Source: Hypomesus transpacificus (Eukaryota > Chordata > Actinopteri > Osmeriformes > Osmeridae). From it: a stretch of DNA of 64,000 nucleotides. The translations under genes were made by a program, and so were the position numbers. Position 1 is the stretch's first letter. Every line of letters starts with the position of its first letter. Under the pieces are notes generated by a model. That model was not told where the DNA came from, made no database searches, and saw only the letters and a program-made list of their open reading frames with translations. Positions 49,804 through 62,313 of the stretch are shown here, in pieces. The stretch is from the NCBI RefSeq assembly GCF_021917145.1, contig NC_061078.1, positions 1,450,248-1,514,247 of the forward strand, written 5' to 3'.

Positions 49804-52800
49804 ATGCTTTTCACAACATGCACTGAAAAACTGACTCAATGTTACGAGCGGTACCGGGAATATGTCACGAAAAATCCAGCAGCAACTGCACAGCTAGAGA
49901 GTGCGGTCCGAACCTTGTCCTATCTGATTGCAGGTGAGTTCCGCTGTCTAGATAGATCCAACTATACGGACTTAAGTTATAATGAGAGTGCATTAGGGTG
50001 TAAAATAACTCGAATGATCACGTCGTTCTTTTCGTTCTGCTTGGTCCATGTAGCTAGCTAGAACTAGTTCGATTGCAGAGCCTGTGACAATAGCGGCAGA
50101 ATGTTTACTAGCTACAGGTGGTATCTGTTATAGCTAGGTACAGCCAATGTCCAGGTTCTCTTTATAACTCAAAACGGGTTGTCAGCCTTCGCCCCAACTA
50201 AATGCGGTCTTTATCTATGAAGTGATAATTAGACAAACACACCGGTTTTAGTTCCCCGGCCTTCTGCACTTTTTTTCATTGTAATCGTTTAACTGCTCAA
50301 CATATATGTACGTGGTAATGCATTTGTAAAAGCTGTGAATATTGCTCCTAATCAACATGTGCGTCATTGTAGCGACATTCAATGTCGTCAGTCAGTACAG
50401 AGGGCTAACCTAACCTATGCAAGCAAATCATTGACATAATATTTTGAATTTTAAAATGCATTGAATACTTCATATTTAAATTTAAACACCACCGAATTTG
50501 TTGGTTCTGAATTAACCTCCTAAATTAATATTTCAATTTTAATTTCAAGGATATTTATTTCAATTAAATATTAATTTATTTCAATGTACAAAAAAGAAAA
50601 GAAATCAGATCCAAAATGTCAAGGTTTTGAAATTCAGGTTGCTGAAATTCGAACAGTACAATTCTGATCCCCAAAATAAATAATAATTCAATCTTCAGAA
50701 ATTCAAATAGAACAAAATTCAGGATGCTCAAATTCGAATGGTGAAATTTATATCCTTGCTGCGATGTGTGACTGATCTGCATGTATGCACGTATTCAAGT
50801 TTTGGGGATCTGAATTTTACTGTTCGAATTTGAGCAACCTGAATTTGCAATCCTAGAATTTTGGGATCAGATTTTTTCTTTTTTTTTTTACATTGAAATA
50901 AAATAATATTTACATTTTAAAGAGGTTAATTCAAAACCAACAAATTTGGTGGCGTTTAAAATACAATATTAAGTATTCAATGCCTTTTAAAATTCAAAAC
51001 ATTGTCACTGATTTGCTTCCATACTAACTAGCTTTGTTTTAGTTCCGATAGAACTGCAGCTCCTCATATTGTCAGGCATGGTATTCCACTGACTTATGGC
51101 TTTTACAGAAAAATCTGAATTCCCAAATACAGTTTTTGGCCTTATTAATCAGCCAGTTTAGCAGGCCTTGTGAACGTGCAGTCATTGTTATATTTAAAAT
51201 CAAATAGAAAAGGATAAAGAGACAAACATTCTCTGTAAAAGTGTTATAAAGTTATATCAACAATTACATTAACGATATGTGCTTTTTTGACTCATTCTAA
51301 GGGAGGTTTACAGACTGCCATGAAATCTCTGAACTAGGTAAGTGAGCTTGTCAGTTTTACACTTATACACTACAATCCCACAAAGTAAAGCAGTCATTTT
51401 ATATCATAGTCCAGTAAACCAGATTGTAAATATGATAACAAACATGAAACAGACGGTCAATATAACAGTTAACATACAACACAAAATAGTTTAGAGGTTA
51501 TGTAGTGAGAACAGGTCTACGAGGCTATCAACAAAGTATTCAGCAGCTGTTACAGCTGGGTTACAATGGAATATGTTTGTATCTTTTCACAGTTTTGGTA
51601 TTCTTTTGGGTCTGTTCTAGTATACACGGCTTCCAATCTGTTGGTGTTGCTGAATGATGGCATACTGCGTAAAGCACTTTGTCGCACGATACCTAGGGTG
51701 AGTGCATCCTCACTTTAGTCCTGGGTGCTTACCCTCTTCAATCCTTCTCCTTTCCCCCGAACAGTCCACACCATATACTTACAATAGGGTGTGGTTATTT
51801 TTAATGAATTATTTCAGCAAAAGATCCTCACGTGGCTATCTGCACTGGAGTATGTGGAGGTCTTTGTGGAAATGGGTGCCACTAAGCAGTGGGGTGAAGG
51901 TGGGCGCTGGCTGGTCATTGGGATCATCCACATCCTGAAGTATGACTTCTGTTATAATAATAATGATAGTAACTGCAGTGATTTAGAATGGTTAAATATA
52001 TTGTGCATCCGTTTTTGTGTTAAAGGTTATTGCATCAATTATAAAAATGTTGACAATCTTTTTTATTTTTACATTTCCCATAACTTTTGTCATCCATAGT
52101 TGTTATATTTTTCACAGTAGCTTTCAACACCACCACTTCCTTATTTTACAGAGCAGTCTTGCGCATCCAGCTGCTCTTTTGGTACAAATCAGGAATTCAG
52201 ACTTCACCTCCTATAATACCCCTGGACAGAGAAGCAGGTCTCAGAAACCAAGGTCAGAGTTCTTTACTAATAGTAACACAAATTAAAATACTATTCCAAA
52301 ATCTTTATTGGGATCAGTAATACATAAAAATGGTACAGTGATTAATGTCGGAACTACATTAAAGTAGATATTATGAATATTCTTTTACATGCTTTGTCTG
52401 TCCATATGTATAACCCTTTCAAAGAATGTTACCCAAGAGTCAAACTCAAAGACGAGGATGAATAGAATATTAAAAATCTTTCCTTCTGCATGTCCTTTAC
52501 AGACACAGAACATGGTGATCACCCTGAAGACCCATCCTTTGTAGGGCAGCGGTCAGGACGTGTGATCAGACCACTTGGCAGCAGTAAGACAGGCAGCTTT
52601 CATACTAAAAGGGCAGCTGATATTTAGGTTTTTGTTGTTATCATTTAATATACAACTAGTTGGATGGGGCAAAATGATGAACAAAGGGGCCCTTTAAAAT
52701 GGTGATTTGTCGATGATTCCTGAAAATCTTGAGAAGGAAACTAAACAAAAAGTGGTCATAAAACAGTCATTTACTACTTTCAGGTGATTTGGGGATGTTC

Positions 52801-55800
52801 ACTTAAATATTAACAATGTGGATTTAAGACTAACTTCTCACTTCTGCAGACTACAGTATATAGAACCTACATCAAGCACCTTGTGCGAAAACATGACAGA
52901 TTGTTTTCACGTGTCTCTCAGCGCCCCCTCTGCACACCAGGCTGTGGGAGGCGCCTGGCAGGGAGAGGAGGCAGGACTGTGAAGACCCTCCTTCTGCTCC
53001 AACACAGCTGGGTTTCCAGGAGACCTTGGCAGAGTCTCTCTTTATTGGACGCCCACTCGTGCACTGTATCCTTCCTAAGCAGTCTGTCGCTGTATCCATG
53101 GTTCAAGCCTTGGAAACGCAAAATAGTTTCTCTTACAGACCCGTTCTGTAGATTATAGACTATGCATTGTATCGAAAGTTACAAGCATTGGTAGATTGTC
53201 TTTGTGAGTTCAATGTTTTAATTGAGAATTTAACCTAAAACAGGCTAAGAAGGTCAAGAATACAGATACGCCTGACAACCACTAGGTGGCGCTCAGAGTG
53301 CTTGAGTAGAACGAGTCAGACCAACTTTTCATGACTAAAATCACTGTCACAACATCAATCAGGGAAACACTGTGAAAATTGGCTCCATTTGAAAAACTGG
53401 TCCGTTGTGCAGAGTTTGTTGGATTAGACAAATTGAGGATTGACTGACTTTTTATATCTCAACGGATTATAGTTTATTTTTATTATATTTGTCTATGATG
53501 TGCCTCGAAAAACTGGGGTTTTACATGAAAATTATGATAAGTGTGAATACTGTAGTTGAAATGAACAGGGAGCAAAGAAAGCGGGAGGCTGATGATTATA
53601 GTTATTTTGAATACGTACAGTGCCCTCCAAAAGTATTGGAACAGTGAGGCCAATTCCTTTATTTTTGCTGTAGACTGAAAACATTTGGGCTTGACATCAA
53701 ACGATGAATGTGAAACCAGAGATCAACGTTTCAGCTTTTATTTCCAGGTATTTACATCAGGATCTGATGCACAAATTAGAAAATATCACCTTTTTGTTCG
53801 AACCCACCCATTTGTCACGTGAGCAAAAGTATTGGAACATATGACTGACAGGTGTGTTTTGTTGCCCAGGTGTGTCCTATTACATACATTATTCAATCAA
53901 TAAATACCACTGAATGTCTACACTCAGGTTCAGATTGGGTAAGATAGGTTTTGTCTATGCAGACTGTATTCAGAGGTGAAAACAACATGAAAACCGGAGC
54001 GCTGTCTTTGGGTGAAAAACAAGCAATTGTGAGTCTTAGAGAAGATGGAAAATCAATCAGAGCCATTGCAGAAACATTGGCCATAGCCAGTACAACCATT
54101 TGGAATGTCCTGAAGAAGAAGAAAACTACTGGTGTACTAAGTAACAGACGTCGAACAGGTAGACCAAGGAAAACATCAGCAGTTGATGACAGAAACATTG
54201 TGAGAGCTGTAAAGAAAGACCCTAAAACAACTGTTAGTGAGATCAGCAACAACCTCCAGATGGCAGGAGTGAAGGTATCACTATCTACTGTTCGCAGAAG
54301 ACTTCATGAACAAAAGTACAAGGGCTACACCAGAAGATGCAAACCACTCATTAGCAAGAAGAATAGGAAGGCCAGGCTGGAATTTGCCAAAAAGTACAGA
54401 GATGAACCTCAAAAATTCTGGGACAAAGTTTTATGGACTGATGAGACAAAGATTAACTTTTACCAAAGTGATGGAAAGGCTAAAGTTTGGAGAAAGAAAG
54501 GAACTGCTCATGATCCCAAACACACAAGCTCATGTGTGACACACGGTGGAGGTAATGTCATGGCTTGGGCTTGCATGGCTTCTTCTAGGACGGGCTCATT
54601 AATCTTCATTGAGGATGTAACACATGATGGCAGCAGCAAAATGAACTCGGAAGTCTACAGAAACATTTTGTCTGCCAATTTAAGGAAAGATGCAACCAAA
54701 CTGATTGGCAGAGCCTTCATCATGCAGCAAGATAACGACCCAAAACACACTGCCAAAACAACAAAGGAGTTCATCAGGGGCAAGAAATGGAAGGTATTAG
54801 ACTGGCCAAGTCAATCTCCAGACTTAAACCCTATAGAGCATGCATTTTACCTGCTTAAGAGGAGACTGAAGGGAGGAACCCCACAAAACAAACAACAACT
54901 GAAAGAGGCTGCAGTGAAAGCCTGGGAAAGCATCAAAAAGGAAGAATGCAAAAGTTTGGTGACGTGAATGGGTCACAGACTTGCTGCAGTTATTGAAAGC
55001 AAAGGATTTGCAACTAAATATTAAGTCTTATTCACTTAAATATGTTTTAAGTATATCTGTTCCAATACTTTTGCTCACATGACAAATGGGTGGATTCAAA
55101 CAAAATGTGATATTTTCTTAGTTGTGCATCAGATCCTGATGTAAATACCTGGAAATAAAAGCTGAAACGTTGATCTCTGGTCTCACGTTCATTATTTGAT
55201 GTCAAGCCCAAATGTTTTCAGTCTACAGCAAAAATAAAGGAATTCGCCTCACTGTTCCAATACTTTTGGAGGGCACTGTATATACTTAGATATGGATTAA
55301 GAATAGGAGAAACTGATGGGTCACGTTATAGTTGTTTGATATTGTTTCTTCCATTATAAGCGTTTGTTCCGTAATGCAAAAATGCAGTGCTTTCACTTGG
55401 ATTATGTGGAAAACGCTCCTGGAAACCATGGGTTATCTCTGGAGTCCTTGAAGTAACCAGGTAGGTGCTTTCGAAAAGTATTTATAAATGTTTTCATACT
55501 TTTACATTTAGTCAGTTAGCAGACGCTCCTATACTTGCTTTTGAATAAAAATATTATTACAATTATTATTATATTAAACAACATATCTTATTTACATGAG
55601 TATTCAAACTCTTTGGAATAAGTGAAAAAATAATTTGGTGATCACAAGCAAATTATCTTGTAATGATGTCAAAATAATGGTATATTTTTATGGTGAGTAT
55701 GGATTAGTTACCACATGATATGATGTCCAAACTAAATAACTTGGTCTATTACTAATTGTAACTCATAAAAGTAATACAATGTATGTCTCACACCCAGCAC

Positions 55801-57295
55801 TAGCTAGCTTTGAAATAAAATGAAAAATAATGCATAATAAATAAATAGCCTTTTTGTCTGCTTTTCCCTAGTTTCGCATTGCTTTATGACACAAAATCTC
55901 TGACGCGACCAGAAAGAGCAGAGTTGAGAAGAAGAGCCCTCCTACTTCTCTACTACCTGCTGCGTTCACCTTTCTACGACAGATACTCAGAGTAAGTTTT
56001 ATTAGCCTGGCTGCTATCCAAACACAGTCTACACCTCCTCGTCCCAGTAAAGGTTCAATACAGCAGGTTAGATGAGCCCTAAGGACACATATGTCAGCTT
56101 TCTCTGTGTGGGGGAGGTGTGTTTGTGTGTGTGTGTGGGAGGGTGGGTGGGTGGGGAGATTCCCTTGACCCAGATGGACAAACCCCAGATCCTAATCCTG
56201 TTTCTCGAGGGGCTTCTGGAAGCGTGATAGATGTGTCAGCAGGGTTAGGGTCAGTGAGAATGTCTAGGCAGTGGGTGAGATGCTTCCTGAGAGTAGATCA
56301 ACTTATTAATTGACCGCTCCTGAAAATAAAACAGCTCCTGCTTGTCAGCGATGCCAAAGTGGGGCAAGGTTCGACATGCCAGACCAGACGCGGTCAACTT
56401 CACAGTGCCCTTGCTCGGTGGACACAGGTGGCAGAGAAACATGCCTACCACCTGTTCTCCCATCCGGATCCAAAGCTTGCGAGTGTAGGAGGGCCACTTG
56501 TGGAGATATGGCAGGCCTTATTTATAAGAGGGCCAATTGGAACGAACGGCAGCAAATTCACATTGGCGGAATCCTTAGCTAAAAGCAGTCCATTTGTAAT
56601 ATGAATGAGGTCCGTATATTGCAAAGGTACAGGACCGTTACCGTTTAACAAATTGGACTTCACGTCCATGTGAAGAACGAGACTGATACAGTGGCCCCCT
56701 CAATTCACAAGCAATATTTTATATTTTACTCTTTATCTCTTTCTCTCGCTCTCAAGCAAAGATAACTGAGAAAAATATTTTACTAAAGGCTTTAGATAAC
56801 CAACCCCATTCAGTTGTTGTGAGTGTGATCTTTTGTCACCTGATCAAGCATTCAAAGTCATGCCACAGCGGTCCTTTGTACAGTGTCAGTAGTAAAGTTA
56901 ACACTCAGACCACAAGAGGAATGAGAATTGGTGGACATTTATTTTATTTTATTTTCTCTAACAAACATCAGTTATAGTTTGGAAACATTTCAGAATTCTT
57001 TCTTTAACCAACATGCTTGTTTCACACACAGGACAAAGATTATTTTCCTACTTAGATTCCTGGCTGAATATGTACCTGGAGTTGGACTTATTGCACGTAA
57101 GTGCTTATTATATAATGACTGTGGACATCTCACCTTGTGAGCTCACACAAAGTAATAATTCATTTTTGCCAAATTCCTAAAGTCTGGGATATCGATGTCC
57201 CTGTTGTCTTTTAATTCTCTCAAACTGGTTCCTCAGGCCCTCTAATGGATTACCTACCTGTCTGGCAGAAGATCTATTTCTACAACTGGGGATAA
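49804..57295 (+). CDS. pex16: Peroxisomal biogenesis factor 16
   Basis: Membrane protein that starts peroxisome membrane assembly by recruiting PEX3 and other membrane proteins at the ER and peroxisome. Eleven coding exons: 49804-49933, 51302-51337, 51621-51697, 51818-51939, 52152-52252, 52503-52583, 52922-53065, 55388-55460, 55872-55991, 57032-57096, 57237-57295; 335 codons before the stop (human 336). Strong matches: [56 protein letters not shown], the basic block [20 protein letters not shown], and the end [16 protein letters not shown]. At the exon 3/4 junction the protein lacks about four residues (VSLS in human). Exon 6 is poorly conserved and is placed by frame and splice sites. Intron 1 holds a palindromic repeat and intron 7 a Tc1 transposon; neither touches the coding exons. 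Confidence 0.95.
50430..51035. repeat. AT-rich palindromic repeat, long inverted ends, unidentified family
   Basis: Left end (AAGCAAATCATTGAC, then TTTTGAATTTTAAAATGCAT, GAATACTTCATA and AATTTGTTGGTT) pairs with the reverse complement of the right end over about 120 bp. The interior is made of many short blocks such as CTCAAATTCGAATGGTGAAA and TACTGTTCGAATTTGAGCAA in both directions. A second copy lies at 17855-18545. Probably a non-autonomous DNA transposon. No coding capacity and no certain target duplication. Confidence 0.65.
53279..53294. promoter_or_regulatory. CTCF-like motif in pex16 intron 7
   Basis: CCACTAGGTGGCGCTC fits the CTCF core consensus at every informative position I can check by eye. 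It lies about 320 bp left of the Tc1 insertion. Motif evidence only. Confidence 0.4.
53618..55278 (+). mobile_element. Tc1/mariner transposon in pex16 intron 7
   Basis: A 1661-bp element flanked by TA on each side (53616-53617 and 55279-55280). Inverted ends of about 210 bp begin CAGTGCCCTCCAAAAGTATT on both sides and differ at only about a dozen positions, so the insertion is fairly young. The AAAGTATTGGAACA motif recurs inside each end near the inner border, the IR/DR layout of fish Tc1 elements. It carries one transposase frame, listed separately. Confidence 0.97.
53951..54967 (+). CDS. Tc1-family transposase
   Basis: Cut-and-paste transposase of 338 residues, close to the usual 340. N-terminal paired-like helix-turn-helix region ([20 protein letters not shown], then [13 protein letters not shown]), a basic GRPRKT-type hook, and the DDE catalytic domain: Asp in [15 protein letters not shown], Asp in [14 protein letters not shown], Glu in [18 protein letters not shown]. 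The frame stops after ECKSLVT, while the following bases would continue with [18 protein letters not shown], the usual Tc1 C-terminus, so the protein looks shortened by about 20 residues. Typical family N-termini begin at [11 protein letters not shown]-like sequence, so initiation at the ATG at 53987 ([11 protein letters not shown]) is more likely than at 53951. Whether it is active cannot be told. Confidence 0.93.
   Translation: MSMQTVFRGENNMKTGALSLGEKQAIVSLREDGKSIRAIAETLAIASTTIWNVLKKKKTTGVLSNRRRTGRPRKTSAVDDRNIVRAVKKDPKTTVSEISNNLQMAGVKVSLSTVRRRLHEQKYKGYTRRCKPLISKKNRKARLEFAKKYRDEPQKFWDKVLWTDETKINFYQSDGKAKVWRKKGTAHDPKHTSSCVTHGGGNVMAWACMASSRTGSLIFIEDVTHDGSSKMNSEVYRNILSANLRKDATKLIGRAFIMQQDNDPKHTAKTTKEFIRGKKWKVLDWPSQSPDLNPIEHAFYLLKRRLKGGTPQNKQQLKEAAVKAWESIKKEECKSLVT
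55498..55532 (-). repeat. Short SINE/L2 tail fragment in pex16 intron 8
   Basis: TTTACATTTAGTCAGTTAGC and AGACGCTCCTATA match the end of the shared SINE/L2 tail in reverse. Only about 35 bp is kept. Confidence 0.5.
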
Positions 57296-58840
57296 GAGCT
57301 TGGGCCGGAAGAGAATGTTGTTTATTCGTAAGAAAGAAAGGAAGATTTTTCAACTGCAGAGACTCACAAGCACAAGTCTACAGACAATGTGTTAAATTGG
57401 TGTATGATTACGCCATGTTAATCTACAAAGAGGTCTGTGCATGTTGATGTACGTATTATACCCGTAGGCATGTATTGATTGCACATTGGCCTAAATCTGT
57501 TTTTCATATGCTATTTTAATATTTTCTCAATACAAAATCATCGTAACAGGAAAAGTGATCAATAAATACATAACTTGGTGGATTACTTCTTTGAATAAGC
57601 ATATTGTAGTGCACTCATCTGATCACAGCTAACACATTATGTTGTCATCATTATGAGTAATTGCTGACAGAAAAATCACACACTCCCAAAGGATATAACA
57701 TTCAGGTATGTAAATGCTCTTTCCATGTTTACAATTTGTTTGGCTTTTAAATGTAATTATGTTCATACATGTTGGTGTATTTGATACCAAACACAAAAGA
57801 ATGAATACGCTGATACTTTCTGAAATACCATGTTTGGTCAAAATGCAGACTCGATGTATTCAAGATCAATGCCCAGATGTTTATTTACCCATTCTCATGC
57901 TAATTGTGATAAGTGTGGATCCATTTAGGCTTACTGCCAAACATACCCATCGCCCCTACAACTAAACACAAACAAATAACCTCAAACGGTATTGAAACAA
58001 ATATTTATCAAGACGTATTTGGAATGCATGTTGTTAAAACACGCAATGAAATTGTGACGCAATAAATAAATATACTAATATTCTAATTTCTCGAATTAAC
58101 TCTCGAGTGCGTCATTTGCGTGTGATTGTGTTGTTTGGTGCAGATGTATAATCATTAAAATAACACTACATATTGTTGGCATTACAGGACGATAAAAGCC
58201 TATTGAAATATCGTTTGGCAGAAACTACACGTGGACACCTGACCCTCCCACCTTTCGATATCCATTTTTAAAAACCATGGTCCAAAAGGACTTGTCTCTT
58301 GGTGGTCCACTAAAATGTCTTAATTAAAAGTAATTAACTTTTTTTCATATCCGCAACTATGTTTTATTAATGTAACAGAAAGATTATAGCCTTTTGCATC
58401 TCCAGCTTTGATTGTGACTTTATAGTTGGGTTAGTACTAGAATAGTAAAATCAAGAAAGTTCAGTCATGCATTTCCAACACTTTTATCATTAGCCTTATC
58501 ATAGATACGTTATGAGCGTATATTTAGAGGGCTAGATTGTAGATCTGGCTATTGTGCCAACTTAAACAAATATGAACCACCGTCCTCCATCCATGAAATC
58601 CTGATTGCCTCCCATATCGTAACTGTTCTGGTTGGTTATTTCATTGGTTAGGTGGGACTTATGGTAATGACGTTGGCTTATTGGTTTGCTTTGTAAAAGC
58701 TTTTCTCTCATTTGTGGAACTGGACTGTTTGATGGGCGTACACTGGTTTGCCCCCACTTTTCCCGTGTACCGCCCTTCAGATGAGAAAGTAAGCAGCCGT
58801 AGAGCCATCGTATCCTTTCTCGAATACAGAGTAATTTGAC
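57296..58840. other. pex16 3' region and spacer before tropomodulin
   Basis: Contains a poly(A) signal (57561) and AT-rich sequence with no recognisable gene. The stretch from about 58600 to 58840 is less AT-rich and may be the tropomodulin promoter. Confidence 0.45.
57561..57566 (+). promoter_or_regulatory. Candidate poly(A) signal of pex16
   Basis: AATAAA in GTGATCAATAAATACATAAC, about 266 bp after the stop codon. Confidence 0.5.
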
Positions 58841-58894
58841 AACGCCTTCCGGAGGATAGTGTGAGCTGAAGTTGCCTTGCCGCAGTAGCTTCAG
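58841..58894 (+). other. Possible non-coding first exon of the tropomodulin gene
   Basis: A stretch ending CGCAGTAGCTTCAG is followed by GTACGATGAC, a plausible donor. It lies 5 kb upstream of the tropomodulin coding exon, whose own acceptor (63863) shows that an upstream exon must exist. The left limit is unknown. Inference; another upstream exon is possible. Confidence 0.3.
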
Positions 58895-61530
58895 GTACGA
58901 TGACTCCAAATATGTTTGAGTGAATGTGTTTTGTCTGATGATGAGGTTACATCGCGTTTATATATCCAACCAGTTAGCTAGCTAGCCACATTAGCACACC
59001 CTCGTTTTGTCATTTTGGGTCGAATAGATAGCCTGACTAGTCTAACTTGTCTTGTCTAGCCACATAACGCTACGTATCAGAACATATTAAGCTAACGGTT
59101 GGGTTTTATTCTACATATCTGGTTATAATTGTTATAATACGGTTTGTGTGTAAAGTAGCGACGAGGGTAGAATTAGCTAGCTAGCAGCTAGTTCCTTAGC
59201 TGACGTTGTTTCCCCTGATTACATTTAGTCTTTCTAATTTCTTTATCATATCATCACTGTTCTTATATTGTTCGCGGCCTTACCCCAGCTGTGTCACTTT
59301 AACACCAAATTAATGTTTCTTTTACTTATTTTTTTCTTTGACATATTCAAATACCTGTTAAATGTAATTGTAGGCTACATTAATACTACTAGCGAATCAA
59401 AGGTTGTCATGTTCCAACGGGTCCAGTACATTCTACTACAGTTTAGACTATCATATCAAGATGGAGATGATCACAATTAAGTACATGATATATCATATCA
59501 TTCGCTATATTTAGAAAACGCTTGCACCACGCATCTTTTTTACGAAGTATCGATAGTTTGTGAGTGATTTAAATTCTGATGGCAAATACATTGCATATTA
59601 TTGACTGAAACAAACCCTGTCTCAGAATGCGTATATCAGTGGTATACACTGCGGTTTTGTTTATTGAAAGGAGGGCATTTCAAGTAATATTCTGCTGTTC
59701 TTCTGAATGAAGGGTGTGGCCCAGCCTTCAGACGTGAAGTGGAAATGTCTCAATATGAACTTTGTCAGATTTCAGGACAGACTTGAAAGGTTGGTAGCTT
59801 ATTGTTAGCTAAACAAACGTCTCTTATGTCCACCTCTACTGAAGTGCCTAATCACTGTGTGGTAGTGAATATTTGCTGACTTTACGTTTCAGGCAGTGCG
59901 GCTGTATGTCGCATCAACTCACTGTGCGTTATGATCATTAACTGTTTTATCAGGACAGAGACTGCTCAGGCCTCAGTGAAGTGTGAAATCCGCAAGGTAC
60001 ATGACATGTCATCATCCTTTCGAGTGCGTGAGATGATCACTTATGTTGTTTACTGGTGTGAGCCTTGTTGAAATAGAATAAGGAAGAGGCACTCCTCAAA
60101 TTCCAACCTCATTACATAGGCTCTCTGTCGGATAGAGAGGGGGGGGGGGGGGGGGGAACAGCCTCCCGGTTGTAGCCTAGCTTGTCAACAGCTAGACTAG
60201 TTTTATTGTTTTAAGTGTTATGCAACAGCACACTCAAATGCTCCTTAGTCGAACTTATTAAGCAATCCCTTTAAAAAGTATAGGTAAAAATTGTATGTTA
60301 CCAACATTACGTTTTTCTTTCTCATTCCCCCCCTCCACCTCCATCTGTTTTCCATCATTCTCTGTCCTTCCCCAACCACACTGGGAGTCCCGCATGCCAG
60401 GAGAGGAGAGAAAAAACGGAGGGGGGATGGAGGGAAAGAGAATCAGATGTACAAATGTCATAGAGAGAGGAAGATAATTACATAATAGAAGGAAAAAGAA
60501 TAGGAGAGAAGAAGGAAGAAGGGGGGGGGGGGGGGTAAAGGGTGTGGGCGTCTGTCTCGTGGGATTGCAGAGTTAGGACATTCTAAGTATAGCCTGCACT
60601 CATGGGTCCTGTTCTGTAGTAAAGTAATGACTATTCTCAATATCTCCCCCTTTCAATTGTTCAGGCAGGACTGGAGAAGATTTAGGCCAACGCCTACCAG
60701 CTAACATCTTTGGACGCATGCTTGAAATGGAAGCGTGTCATTTTGTTATGGTGTAAACGGAGTCTGGTGGTGCCTGTCGTAGGACGTGTAGTTGTGTGAG
60801 ACGAGTTGCAGTCTTTTTTGAAGAATCAAATTAAATCTCTCTTTTTTGCAAAGTGTAAGAGTCCTCACAACACCCTCTCCTCACTTTATACTGAGATTTA
60901 AGATTTAATGCCTTCATTTTTGCTTACCGTTAGCAAAAAAGCCTTTTATGGTGCCAGCTAACACGATGACTTCAGCCTGCAAAGGTGTGTGCTGATTAGT
61001 GAGTGTATGCGTTTGTTATGGGTGTGTCTGGACCAGTATAGCATACAAAGCGAATAAGAGTATCAGTCCACTGTTATTACTGGCCCGTGGCCATCTGTTG
61101 TGTTGGAGGATTAGCGGTTTGGAAAAGGAGAAAGGCATTGACCCGGCCATACATTTAGATACTCTTGTGTCTTAACCTCCATCCCCCACCATCCTTACTG
61201 TGTTTGAATTCTCTCATTACTCCTGTCAAGGCAATAGCATTACCAAATTCAGTGGATTTTAATTTAGTCAAGGCCTGGACCAGGTACTGGAAGTGTTCGA
61301 CATTGCAAATAGAAATTCAATTGAGACCTTGTGACCGGATAAGGCCACTGCAGTAAGCTGAATCCACTGTCATGTTTGTGGAACCATCCCTGGACTGTTC
61401 TAGTCTTGAGGTTATGGAGCATTACTCTACTGAAGAACTCCTTTAGCAAATGCATTAATACTGCCATGAAACCATGCCCCCGATTGGCAATAATGTTCTG
61501 ATATCCAGTGGCATTCAAACCTTTCTCCAC

Positions 61531-62313
61531 TAGGGATGGGCATTCGACTAAATTGTCTTAATCGATCGTCGGGAGAATTAACGATCGATTTTCGATTAAT
61601 CATTAACATTTTTATATTAAAATTCACTATTTATAGGCTATATTAAAATGCAGTGAAAATAGAAAAAACAGCGTGTTTCCGCATTGAGATCTGTGGCTAT
61701 TACAAGAAAAACAACTATTTCTGTAACTCCTAGAGACAGCTAGAAGCCTGTGCTCAAACACAATTGACCCTCGTTTTTTCCCCGGCTAATTAACAAAGCT
61801 TCATAAAAACCTTTGCCCTCAACAATACTTAAGGGTAGCATATCCATCTCGATGGGCTTGCAGATCCGTTGGGTAATTTTCTCTGCTCGTTGTGCATCGC
61901 AGCTCCTCCGTGCTAGCACCGAGAGCAGGATGCGCCGCCACTGACCAGGGTCGGATGTACGTTCTTCAAGTGGTACATCATTTGAGTCGTGGAGGAGTTG
62001 TATTTATACTCAGCTTTGCAATGTTGGCAGTGAACAAAGTAATTTTTTAGTCAATATGGTCTCACGCTACACTTCGCCGTGAACTCTTCATGTTTACTTT
62101 TGAAATACATGGAAACTCGCCGGTAACTGAGTAGGCATATGTGGCATTTTGGTAAAATGTTTACTTGTTACCACATAGCGAAATCCATTGCATTCTTTCA
62201 AGACTCACACTACGCAACAGAACACGCATTAGTTTTATCGATGAACAAATAATGTCATTGACTAAATTCTTAATGATCGATAATCGATCGTCGATTAATT
62301 ATGCCCATCCCTA
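61531..62313 (-). mobile_element. hAT transposon remnant with BED zinc-finger relic
   Basis: Inverted ends TAGGGATGGGCAT are perfect over 13 bp, and the flanks carry a perfect 8-bp duplication TTCTCCAC (61523-61530 and 62314-62321), diagnostic of hAT transposition. On the minus strand around 62040-61945 an open stretch reads FVHCQHCKAEYKYNSSTTQM followed by MYHLKNVHP, which has the C-x2-C...H-x4-H spacing of a BED zinc finger, the N-terminal DNA-binding part of many hAT transposases. At 783 bp the catalytic region is gone. Confidence 0.85.

Noticed and set aside
58562-58909. 115-residue minus-strand open frame
   Set aside because: No recognisable domain; it overlaps the likely promoter and first exon of the tropomodulin gene on the other strand.
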